DNA of 64,000 nt from Nocardiopsis kunsanensis DSM 44524 (GTDB taxonomy: Bacteria; Actinomycetota; Actinomycetes; Streptosporangiales; Streptosporangiaceae). A program made the position numbers and the translations under genes. Numbering within the stretch: the first letter of the stretch is position 1; each line of letters begins with the position of its first letter. Location of the stretch: the NCBI RefSeq assembly GCF_000340965.1, contig NZ_ANAY01000007.1, positions 124,001 to 188,000 of the forward strand, written 5' to 3'. Shown one piece after another: positions 54,728 to 64,000 of the stretch. Under the pieces are notes generated by a model, which was given only the letters and a program-made list of their open reading frames with translations, did not search any database and was not told where the DNA came from.

Positions 54728-55345
54728 ATGATCGCGTTCCTCACCGGCCGGGTGGCCGCCCGTGGCGCGGGCAGCGCCGTCATCGACGTCGGCGGGGTCG
54801 GTATGTCCGTCCAGTGCACCCCCGCAGCCCTGTCCGCACTCCGTGTGGGGGAGGAGGGCACCGTCTCCACCAGCCTCGTGGTCCGCGAGGACTCCATGAC
54901 CCTCTTCGGGTTCTGCGACGACGACGAACGCCACATGTTCGAGCAGCTCCAGACCGCCTCGGGTGTGGGGCCGCGCCTGGCCCTGTCCATGCTCGCCGCG
55001 CACACCCCCGACGGGCTGCGCCAGGCCGTGGCGACCGAGGACACCGCTGCTCTGACCCGGGTGCCCGGCATCGGCAAGAAGGGGGCCCAGCGCATCGTCC
55101 TGGAGCTCCGCGGCAAGTTGGAGGCCCCTGTGGCCACCGACGGCGCTCTGCCCGGGACCGAGGCGCCGGAGAGCCCCACACCCGACGGTGCCTGGCGCGG
55201 ACAGGTCGTCTCCGGCCTGATCAACCTGGGCTGGTCGGCCAAGGACGCCGAGCAGGCCGCCACCGCGGTGGCGGCCGAGGCCGAGGAGACCACCGACGTG
55301 ACCGTCCTGCTGCGCAGCGCCCTGCGCAAGCTGAGCCGCGCCTGA
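54728..55345 (+). CDS. ruvA: Holliday junction branch-migration protein RuvA
   Basis: 205 residues from ATG 54728. Typical segments are [53 protein letters not shown], and the helix-hairpin-helix [19 protein letters not shown]. The tetramer holds the junction and recruits RuvB. It lies 49 nt after ruvC; the RBS is weak. Confidence 0.96.
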   Translation: MIAFLTGRVAARGAGSAVIDVGGVGMSVQCTPAALSALRVGEEGTVSTSLVVREDSMTLFGFCDDDERHMFEQLQTASGVGPRLALSMLAAHTPDGLRQAVATEDTAALTRVPGIGKKGAQRIVLELRGKLEAPVATDGALPGTEAPESPTPDGAWRGQVVSGLINLGWSAKDAEQAATAVAAEAEETTDVTVLLRSALRKLSRA

Positions 55346-55379
55346 GCCCGTAGCCCCCGGAACCAGGAGGAAGGACCCC

Positions 55380-56462
55380 ATGCACGAGCCCGACCCGGGC
55401 GCCTACGAGCGGGAGGCGGTCTCACCCGAGGCCGGCTCGGACGAGCAACAGGCCGAGCGGGCCCTGCGGCCCCGCGTGCTCGGCGACTTCGTCGGGCAGG
55501 AACGGGTGCGCGAGCAGCTCTCCCTGGTCCTGCACAGCGCCCAGCGCCGCGGTAGCGCCCCGGACCACGTGCTCATGTCCGGCCCACCCGGGCTCGGCAA
55601 GACCACGCTGGCCATGATCATCGCCTCCGAGCTCGGTTCCCCGCTGCGCATCAGCTCCGGGCCGGCCATCGAACGCTCCGGCGACCTCGCTGCGGTGCTG
55701 TCCACCCTCCAGGAGGGGGAGGTGCTCTTCCTGGACGAGATCCACCGCATGGCCCGACCCGCCGAGGAGATGCTCTACGTCGCCATGGAGGACTTCCGTG
55801 TCGACGTCATGGTCGGCAAGGGACCCGGCGCCACCGCGATCCCGCTCGACATCGCTCCGTTCACCCTGGTGGGTGCGACCACCAGGGCGGGCCTGCTGCC
55901 GGCCCCGCTGCGTGACCGGTTCGGGTTCACCGCGCAGATGGACTTCTACGACGACGAGGAGCTCGAGCGCATCCTGCACCGTTCCGCCGGCCTGCTCGGA
56001 GCCCCCATGGACGCCGATGCCGCTGCCGAGATCGCCCGGCGCTCGCGCGGCACCCCGCGTATCGCCAACCGCCTCCTGCGCCGGGTCCGCGACTACGCCG
56101 AGGTACGCGGTGACGGCACTCTCACCCTCGGCACCGCCCGTTCGGCCCTGGACCTGTACGAGGTGGACGCCTCCGGTCTGGACCGTCTGGACCGCGCGGT
56201 CCTGGACTCCCTCATGTCCAAGTTCCGGGGTGGCCCCGTGGGGCTGTCCACGCTCGCGGTCTCGGTGGGGGAGGAGCCCGAGACGGTGGAGGCCGTGGCC
56301 GAGCCCTTCCTGGTCCGGTCGGGTTTTGTGGCCCGTACCCCGCGCGGCCGGGTGGCCACGCCCATGGCTTGGGACCACATGGGCCGGACCCCGCCCCCGG
56401 ACGCCGCCTTCGGTGCGGGGACCGATGCCGACACCGACACCGACGAGTCGGTCACCCCTTGA
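55380..56462 (+). CDS. ruvB: Holliday junction DNA helicase RuvB
   Basis: 360 residues. Motifs are Walker [13 protein letters not shown], Walker [16 protein letters not shown], sensor 1/arginine finger [18 protein letters not shown], and the C-terminal winged helix with [18 protein letters not shown]. It is the AAA+ motor for branch migration. The C-terminal tail is extended and rich in Asp/Thr ([11 protein letters not shown]). AGGAGGAAGG precedes ATG 55380. Confidence 0.97.
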   Translation: MHEPDPGAYEREAVSPEAGSDEQQAERALRPRVLGDFVGQERVREQLSLVLHSAQRRGSAPDHVLMSGPPGLGKTTLAMIIASELGSPLRISSGPAIERSGDLAAVLSTLQEGEVLFLDEIHRMARPAEEMLYVAMEDFRVDVMVGKGPGATAIPLDIAPFTLVGATTRAGLLPAPLRDRFGFTAQMDFYDDEELERILHRSAGLLGAPMDADAAAEIARRSRGTPRIANRLLRRVRDYAEVRGDGTLTLGTARSALDLYEVDASGLDRLDRAVLDSLMSKFRGGPVGLSTLAVSVGEEPETVEAVAEPFLVRSGFVARTPRGRVATPMAWDHMGRTPPPDAAFGAGTDADTDTDESVTP

Positions 56463-56493
56463 ACCAGGCTTTTCGCTCTTTGCGTTCGGGTGC

Positions 56494-56505
56494 TGACATA
56501 TGTCA
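56494..56505. promoter_or_regulatory. 12-bp palindrome upstream of yajC
   Basis: TGACATATGTCA is a perfect palindrome in a short AT-rich patch 32 nt after ruvB. Just downstream CACAAT (56516-56521) could be a -10. It may mark the start of the yajC-apt-rel transcription unit. Confidence 0.4.
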
Positions 56506-56804
56506 CTTATCCGGGCACAATGAAAGGGACACGGGTGTATGCCGGTTCCGAATCGTCGGCCGTTCGGAACGGATGCCGAAGAGCGCTCACCGCAGTTGCC
56601 GCCTAGTCTGGGACGAACGCGAGAAACGGACCCGCGGCCTCTCGTCCGGTGCTCTTCGACACCCGTTGGAACGCCGACGCGTCCCCGCGCGTTGTAGATG
56701 CTGGGCGTCGTACCGGGACACTGTTCCGGTCCCGCCCGGTGGACCATGGCCGAGGCGGTGTCCGACCACCGTCGGCCGAGAGCAGACTTCAGGAAGGACG
56801 CCCC

Positions 56805-57173
56805 GTGCAGGAGGGCATGTACACACTCGCGGACGCCGCCTCCCAAGGCGGCAGTCTGATGAGCACCTTCATCATGTTCGGCCTCATCCTTCTGGTCTTC
56901 TGGCTGCTGTTCTGGCGGCCGAACCAGAAGCGCCGGCAGCAGGAGACCCAGATGCAGAGCTCCCTGGGCCCCGGCACCGAGGTCATGACCAAGGCCGGCA
57001 TGTTCGGCACCGTCGTGGAGGTGCACGACGACGACCTGCTCCTGGAGATTGCGCCGGGCACCCGTATCCGGATGCTCAAGGCGGGCATCGCCCAGATCAA
57101 CAGCCCTCAGGTGGACGACACCCCGGTGGAGGACCGTCCCGACTTCGGCGACGACGACAAGCCCAAGGACTAG
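56805..57173 (+). CDS. yajC: preprotein translocase subunit YajC
   Basis: 122 residues from GTG 56805 (AGGAAGG 7 nt upstream; ATG 56817 is an alternative). One membrane helix (MSTFIMFGLILLVFWLLFW) is followed by RPNQKRRQQETQMQSSLGPGTEVMTKAGMFGTVVEVHDDDLLLEIAPGTRIRMLKAGI, the YajC signature, and an acidic tail. It is normally a partner of SecDF in the Sec translocon. secD and secF do not follow, which is unusual. Confidence 0.93.
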   Translation: MQEGMYTLADAASQGGSLMSTFIMFGLILLVFWLLFWRPNQKRRQQETQMQSSLGPGTEVMTKAGMFGTVVEVHDDDLLLEIAPGTRIRMLKAGIAQINSPQVDDTPVEDRPDFGDDDKPKD

Positions 57174-57362
57174 CACGTCCTCGGGTCGCTGGCCCAGAGC
57201 AGACGCCGGGTGAAGTGTGTCCGGCGTCCTCCGGGGCCTGCTTCTCCCCGGCACCGCAACCCCTGTGGCCACCGGCCGTGGGGGCGTCCGTGTCCCACCG
57301 CGCCGGCCCCGACCGACCGGGGCCGGTGCCGCAATGTTCTCCAGCAGAAGGCACCATCGTCC

Positions 57363-57920
57363 ATGGCGCACGAAACCACCACCAGAACCGAGGGCTCGGC
57401 CGTGGCCGAGCTGCTCCTCGCACAGATCCGGGACATCCCGGACTACCCCGAGCCCGGGATCCTGTTCAAGGACATCACCCCTCTCCTCAACGACGCCAGC
57501 GCACTGCGCTCGAGCGTCGAAGAGATGGCCGCCCCCTACCGGGGCACGGCCGTGGACCACGTCCTCGGGCTCGAGGCGCGCGGGTTCATCTTCGGGGCGC
57601 CGATCGCTCTGGAACTCGGGGCGGGTTTCGTGCCGGCCCGCAAGTTGGGGAAACTTCCTGCGGAGACGATCGAGCAGTCCTATGATCTCGAGTACGGCAC
57701 CGCGGCCGTCGAGATCCACTCCGACGCGATCACTCCGGGCAGCCGTGTGCTCATCGTCGACGACGTCCTCGCCACGGGCGGTACCGGCAGGGCCGCGGTG
57801 GACCTTGTGCGCAGGGCAGGTGGTACGGTCGTTGGATTCTCCGTCCTGATGGAGCTCGGAGCGCTCCGCGGGCGCGAGAAGATGCCCGACGTGGAGCCAC
57901 ACGTTCTCCTCTCGGTCTGA
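57363..57920 (+). CDS. apt: adenine phosphoribosyltransferase
   Basis: 185 residues. It salvages adenine to AMP using PRPP. Markers are [55 protein letters not shown] and the PRPP loop [17 protein letters not shown]. It lies 189 nt after yajC, and rel follows, as in other actinobacteria. Confidence 0.96.
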   Translation: MAHETTTRTEGSAVAELLLAQIRDIPDYPEPGILFKDITPLLNDASALRSSVEEMAAPYRGTAVDHVLGLEARGFIFGAPIALELGAGFVPARKLGKLPAETIEQSYDLEYGTAAVEIHSDAITPGSRVLIVDDVLATGGTGRAAVDLVRRAGGTVVGFSVLMELGALRGREKMPDVEPHVLLSV

Positions 57921-58225
57921 CCCGGCGCGCGTCGGCGAGCGGCACCCGCTCGGGAATGCACCGGGCCCCGTCATCGTTGATCTGTGCCAACACCCGAGGC
58001 GCCGACAGCACGACCACCCGCTCCGACGTGGCCGTGTCGGTGCCCCGACGGTCGGTTCAGAGCCACCGTGGTGACCGCTCGAGGAGACCGCGAAGGTCCC
58101 CCGACCGGTGGGGAGACACCGTGGCGGTCACGTCAGCGATTGGCCCTGATGACACGCAAGTGCACCGGGGGAGCCGGCGGGACACCCCTCCGCGCTCCGA
58201 CCGGGCGGATCCGCGGGAGGTAGGC

Positions 58226-60676
<2,451 letters not shown>

Positions 60677-60713
60677 GCGGGTCCCGCTCGGCGGAGGTAC
60701 CTGGGGCCGCCGG

Positions 60714-61181
60714 TCAGATCCGGATGCTCGTGGAACGCACGACCTGGAAGACCGGGTGGCGGTCGGCCTCGGCCTCGAAGGCCTCCACCGGAGCCCCGGG
60801 GGCGGCCTCGAAGCAGGGGGCCACGACCACCGAGCGCGGGTGGTCCAGGTATTCGCACAGCAGCGGCGCCGACTCGCGCGTGTCCATCTCGCGCACGCTG
60901 ACCAGTTCGATCCAGCCGCCCCGGCGCAGGGTCGCGAACCCGTCGGTACGCAGGTTCCGGACCCAGTCGGTCTCACCGTAGGGCGAGACCAGGAAACGGC
61001 CGCGCTCGCTGTCCAGGACACTGAGCGGGACGCTGCGCAGGAAACCCGACCTGCGCCCGCGCGTGGTGAGCAGGTGCAGCTCGTCCGGGCCCACGCCGTA
61101 CTTGACGAAGCCGCTGACGGCCGCGTTGGCAGTTCGCCTCAGCCGTGTCATCTCGAACCGCTTCGTCGGTTCGTTCCCCAT
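60714..61181 (-). CDS. Ddn-like F420-dependent nitroreductase family protein
   Basis: 155 residues from ATG 61181 (GAGGGAG upstream; the upstream GTG at 61241 adds 20 residues with no family match). The DUF385/deazaflavin-dependent pattern is FVKYGVGPDELHLLTTRGRRSGFLRSVPLSVLDSERGRFLVSPYGETDWVRNLRTDGFATLRRGG. It is a small F420-binding split barrel acting on unknown quinones or nitro compounds. It is convergent with rel (37-nt gap). Confidence 0.88.
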   Translation of the reverse strand: MGNEPTKRFEMTRLRRTANAAVSGFVKYGVGPDELHLLTTRGRRSGFLRSVPLSVLDSERGRFLVSPYGETDWVRNLRTDGFATLRRGGWIELVSVREMDTRESAPLLCEYLDHPRSVVVAPCFEAAPGAPVEAFEAEADRHPVFQVVRSTSIRI

Positions 61182-61259
61182 GTCGGCAACTCCCTCGGTC
61201 GGATGCCTCCTATTGTGGCGGGTGCCGTCCACTGACGGCACCCGAGGTGCGGGCCCGCG

Positions 61260-62450
61260 TCAACGGAAGGCGGAGATCCCTGTCACGGCCTGGCCCAGGC
61301 TCAGCGCGTGGACGTCCTCGGTGCCCTCGTAGGTGGCCACCGTCTCCAAGTTCACCATGTGCCGCATCACGGGGTACTCCAGGGTGATGCCGTTGGCTCC
61401 GTGCAGGCCGCGTGCGGTGCTCGCCACCCGCTGGGCGGCGGCCACGTTCGCGAACTTGCCGAAGCTCACGTGGTTGTGGTGTGCGCGCCCCTGGTCCTTG
61501 AGGCGGCCCAGGTGCAGGGAGGTCATGGCGGCGTGGTTGACGTCCACGACCATGTCGGCGAACTTGCGCTGGCTCAGCTGGAACCCCGCCAGCGGCTTGC
61601 CGAACTGCTCACGGTTCGAGGCGTAGTCCAGGGCCGCCTCGTAGCAGGCACGTGCGGCCCCTGCCGCGCCCCACACGATCCCGTAACGGGCCTCGTTCAG
61701 GCAGGACAGCGGTGAGCCCAGACCGCGCGATTCGGGCAGGAGCGCCCCGGCGGGCAGACGGACCTCCTCCAGTGCCAGTTCGGAGGTGATGGAGGCCCGC
61801 AGCGACAGCTTCCTGTGGATGACGTTGGCGCTGAACCCGGGGGTGCCGGTGGGCACCACGAACCCGCGCACCCCGTCCTCGGTGGTGGCCCAGACCACGG
61901 CCACATCGGCCACGGAGCCGTTGGTGATCCACATCTTGGTGCCGTTGAGCACCCAGTCCGAACCCTCCTTGCGCGCACGTGTGCGCATCGACCCCGGGTC
62001 GGAACCGGAATCGGGCTCGGTGAGGCCGAAACAGCCGATCGCGTCGCCGGCGGCCATCCGCGGCAGCCAGGTGTTCTTCTGCTCCTCGGAGCCGTACTTG
62101 TGGATCGCGGTCATGGCCAGCGAACCCTGTACCGAGACGAAACTGCGCAGACCGGAGTCCACGGCCTCCAGTTCACGGCAGGCCAGACCGTAGGCCACCG
62201 CGCTGGAACCGCCGCACCCGTATCCCTCCAGGTGCATGCCCAGCACCCCCAGGTCACCGAAGGCCTTGGCCAGGCCGCGGGGGTCGGGCAGGGTCCCGGC
62301 CTCGAACCAGTCGGCCACGTGCGGGGTGAGTTCCTTGCGGGCGAAGTCGCGGACGGCGTCGCGCACGTCGCGCTCGGTCTCCTCCAGACCACCGTCCACG
62401 TCGAGGAAGTCGTGCGGGTCCGGGGCGGCAGGCTTACGGTTGTCGCTCAT
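61260..62450 (-). CDS. acyl-CoA dehydrogenase (glutaryl-CoA dehydrogenase-like)
   Basis: 396 residues; FAD-dependent. Key segments are FGLTEPDSGSDPGSMRTRARKEGSDWVLNGTKMWITNG, the FAD-contact region YASNREQFGKPLAGFQLSQRKFADM, and the catalytic Glu (about residue 375) in TYEGTEDVHAL. Glutaryl-CoA dehydrogenases show this combination. ATG 62450 lies within the end of the upstream CoA-transferase gene (17-nt overlap). The two probably form a degradation module. Confidence 0.92.
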   Translation of the reverse strand: MSDNRKPAAPDPHDFLDVDGGLEETERDVRDAVRDFARKELTPHVADWFEAGTLPDPRGLAKAFGDLGVLGMHLEGYGCGGSSAVAYGLACRELEAVDSGLRSFVSVQGSLAMTAIHKYGSEEQKNTWLPRMAAGDAIGCFGLTEPDSGSDPGSMRTRARKEGSDWVLNGTKMWITNGSVADVAVVWATTEDGVRGFVVPTGTPGFSANVIHRKLSLRASITSELALEEVRLPAGALLPESRGLGSPLSCLNEARYGIVWGAAGAARACYEAALDYASNREQFGKPLAGFQLSQRKFADMVVDVNHAAMTSLHLGRLKDQGRAHHNHVSFGKFANVAAAQRVASTARGLHGANGITLEYPVMRHMVNLETVATYEGTEDVHALSLGQAVTGISAFR

Positions 62451-63732
62451 CGTGCGGTGTCCCTTCGTGGAGTCCGGCCAGGCCGGGCAGGTCGGGTTGG
62501 TGGACGGCGCCGCGCTCGACCATGGCTGCGACCTGTTCCTCGGTCAGTCCCAGTTCGGTGAGCACAGTACGGGAGTGCTGTCCCAGCAGCGGTGGTGCGG
62601 TCAGCGGGGGAGGGGAGCCCTCCAGGCGGAAACCCGCCCGGACCTGTTCCAAGAGCCCCGCCGTGGGGTGCTCGACGGTCCGGAGCAGGTCGTCGCCCCG
62701 GGCCTGGCCGGTGCGTAGAGCGTCCAGGACCCCGCGCACACGCCCCACCGGCACCCCTGCATCCACCAGGACCTCCATCCAGTGGTCGGCGGGCCGGGAA
62801 GCCAGGGTCGCCGACAGGTCGACGACGAGTTCCTCGCGGTGGGCCACACGTCCGGGGTTGGTGGCATAGCGGGGGTCCTCGCCCAGGTCGGGGCGGTCCA
62901 GAGCCGTGCACAGGCGTTGGTAGAGGGAGTCGTTGCCGGCGGCCACCACGATCTCGGAATCGGCGGTGGGGAAGGTCTGGTACGGAACGATCGTGGTGTG
63001 CGCGTTGCCGACCCGGCGCGGTTCCTCCCCGGTGACCAGGGCCTGCTGGGTGAGGTTGACCAGACCCGACAGGGTCGAGTTGATGAGGGAGGCGCTGATG
63101 TTCTCCCCCTGCCCGGTGACCCGGGCACGCATGAGGGCGCCCAGGATCCCCACGGCCGCGTTGAGCCCGGTGAGGACGTCGGTCAGGGCCACCCCGACCT
63201 TGCTGGCCGGGCCCTCCTGCGGTCCGGTGGTGGCCATCAGACCGCTCTCGGCCTGCACCACGATGTCGAAGCCGGGGCGGGTCCCGGGCTCGTGCTCGGG
63301 ACCGAACCCGCTCACCGAGCAGTACACGACCGCGGGGTTGGCGGCGGAGACCTTCTCGTGTCCCAGGCCCAGCCGTTCGGCCACACCCGGGCGGAAGTTC
63401 TGGATGACCACGTCCGAGCGCGAGCAGAGTTCCTGGACGGCCGCGAGACCGTCGGGGTCCTTCAGGTCCACGGCCAGGCTGCGCTTGTTGCGGTTGACCG
63501 ACAGGAAGTAGGCGGCCTCCCCCGGGGTCTCCTCGTCGCCGCCGGCGTGGGGCGGTCCCCAGGAACGGGTGTCGTCGCCGCGTCCGGGCTGTTCGACCTT
63601 GACGACCTCGGCGCCCATGTCGGCCAGCAGCATCGTCGCGTAGGGGCCGGCCAGGACACGGGACAGGTCGGCGATCCGTACCCCTTCCAGGGGCAGTGGG
63701 GCCGGGCGTGCGTCGGGGTCGCTCGGGTTCAT
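62434..63732 (-). CDS. class III CoA-transferase (CaiB/BaiF family)
   Basis: 432 residues from ATG 63732. The fold is marked by LEGVRIADLSRVLAGPYATMLLADMGAEVVKVEQPGRGDDTRSWGPP, FLSVNRNKRSLAVDLKDPDGLAAVQELCSRSDVVIQNFRPGVAERLGLG (catalytic Asp region D--DV-I-NFRPG), YCSVSGFGPEHEPG and GFDIVVQAESGLM. It moves CoA between carboxylic acids. Its overlap with the acyl-CoA dehydrogenase suggests a shared organic-acid pathway, perhaps glutarate. Upstream in-frame codons lack an RBS and are low complexity. Confidence 0.92.
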   Translation of the reverse strand: MNPSDPDARPAPLPLEGVRIADLSRVLAGPYATMLLADMGAEVVKVEQPGRGDDTRSWGPPHAGGDEETPGEAAYFLSVNRNKRSLAVDLKDPDGLAAVQELCSRSDVVIQNFRPGVAERLGLGHEKVSAANPAVVYCSVSGFGPEHEPGTRPGFDIVVQAESGLMATTGPQEGPASKVGVALTDVLTGLNAAVGILGALMRARVTGQGENISASLINSTLSGLVNLTQQALVTGEEPRRVGNAHTTIVPYQTFPTADSEIVVAAGNDSLYQRLCTALDRPDLGEDPRYATNPGRVAHREELVVDLSATLASRPADHWMEVLVDAGVPVGRVRGVLDALRTGQARGDDLLRTVEHPTAGLLEQVRAGFRLEGSPPPLTAPPLLGQHSRTVLTELGLTEEQVAAMVERGAVHQPDLPGLAGLHEGTPHDERQP

Positions 63733-63829
63733 CGGGCCACCCCCGGGGTGGGGCGGCCGGGGCGGGTGCGAGCGCGCATACGTTCCTTCCTTCGGTGCGC
63801 GGGATGGTCCTCGAAAGGCCCGGCGGCGC

Positions 63830-64000
63830 TCAGGTGCTGCCGTCGGGGAGCTGGTGCTCGCTCTTGATCTGGGAGTAGGTCTCCAGGCAACGGCGCAGAG
63901 CGGTGGTGAGCGCGGCACCCGACTGGCCCGCGTAGCGGGACTGCACGCGCCGGACGAGTTCGGTGATGTCCTCGGTGACCGATGCGCCCTCGGCCAGGGC
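63830..64000 (-). CDS. C-terminal end of an unidentified protein (5' part off window)
   Basis: 56 residues in a continuous frame ending at TGA (63832-63830), with clean amphipathic-helix composition (LVRRVQSRYAGQSGAALTTALRRCLETYSQIKSEHQLPDGST). It is too short to identify. It lies 97 nt upstream of, and co-directional with, the CoA-transferase gene, so it may be the previous gene of the same unit. Confidence 0.5.
   Translation of the reverse strand, partial: ALAEGASVTEDITELVRRVQSRYAGQSGAALTTALRRCLETYSQIKSEHQLPDGST

Overview
This 64 kb window is high-GC actinobacterial chromosome, almost certainly from Nocardiopsaceae (Nocardiopsis or a close relative). The evidence is the GC-rich third codon positions, many GTG starts, F420-type oxidoreductase families, a phosphatidylinositol-mannoside block, a four-gene conservon and a CebR/CelR operator with the bglC-cebR gene pair. 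No insertion sequence, prophage gene, CRISPR array or rRNA was seen. It reads as ordinary core and semi-core chromosome.

Layout. 1-8.7 kb: 5' part of a DEAD/DEAH helicase, malate dehydrogenase, a CAU tRNA, a long gene-free gap, a membrane-anchored SGNH hydrolase, a TetR regulator, a glycerophosphodiesterase-like protein with a ruined active site, and a divergent DeoR regulator. 8.7-14 kb: an MFS permease, an HD protein, and a tryptophan-to-anthranilate locus (kynA-kynU) divergent from an AsnC regulator coupled to a DUF4031 gene. 14-23 kb: an RlpA-like barrel protein on an acidic stalk, a second AsnC regulator with a PhzF protein, an ABC_ATPase-family P-loop protein, and PAC2-pyrD. 23-32 kb: two tandem polysaccharide deacetylases, a cobalamin riboswitch controlling metE, and two membrane or secreted envelope proteins. 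32-39 kb: metN-metI, a CebR-type cellobiose circuit (operator, GH1 beta-glucosidase, LacI repressor), a FAH-like protein and a VanY-type peptidase. 39-44.6 kb: a complete conservon cvnABCD. 44.7-60.7 kb: a DUF885 protein, then a long conserved block: HIT, pgsA, patA-like, pimA, lemA-like, pdxS, yebC, DUF4282, (PPOX), ruvCAB, yajC, apt, rel. 60.7-64 kb: a Ddn-like nitroreductase, an acyl-CoA dehydrogenase overlapping a class III CoA-transferase, and the end of an unidentified gene.

The genes fall into a few functional sets: cell-envelope remodelling (two deacetylases, two coiled-coil peptidases, the RlpA-like protein, the SGNH hydrolase), methionine supply (B12-switched metE and metNI), regulated sugar and tryptophan catabolism, PIM lipid synthesis, Holliday-junction repair, and the stringent response.

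The most interesting features are absences and decay inside otherwise well-conserved loci. secD and secF are missing between yajC and apt. pdxT is missing between pdxS and yebC. metQ is missing after metNI. The glycerophosphodiesterase-like protein has lost nearly all its catalytic residues. An RlpA-like domain sits on an acidic stalk with a C-terminal membrane anchor but no visible export signal. A 157-bp intergenic stretch carries repeated GGGGAACGCG boxes in both orientations. I did not find an unmistakably new multi-gene system.
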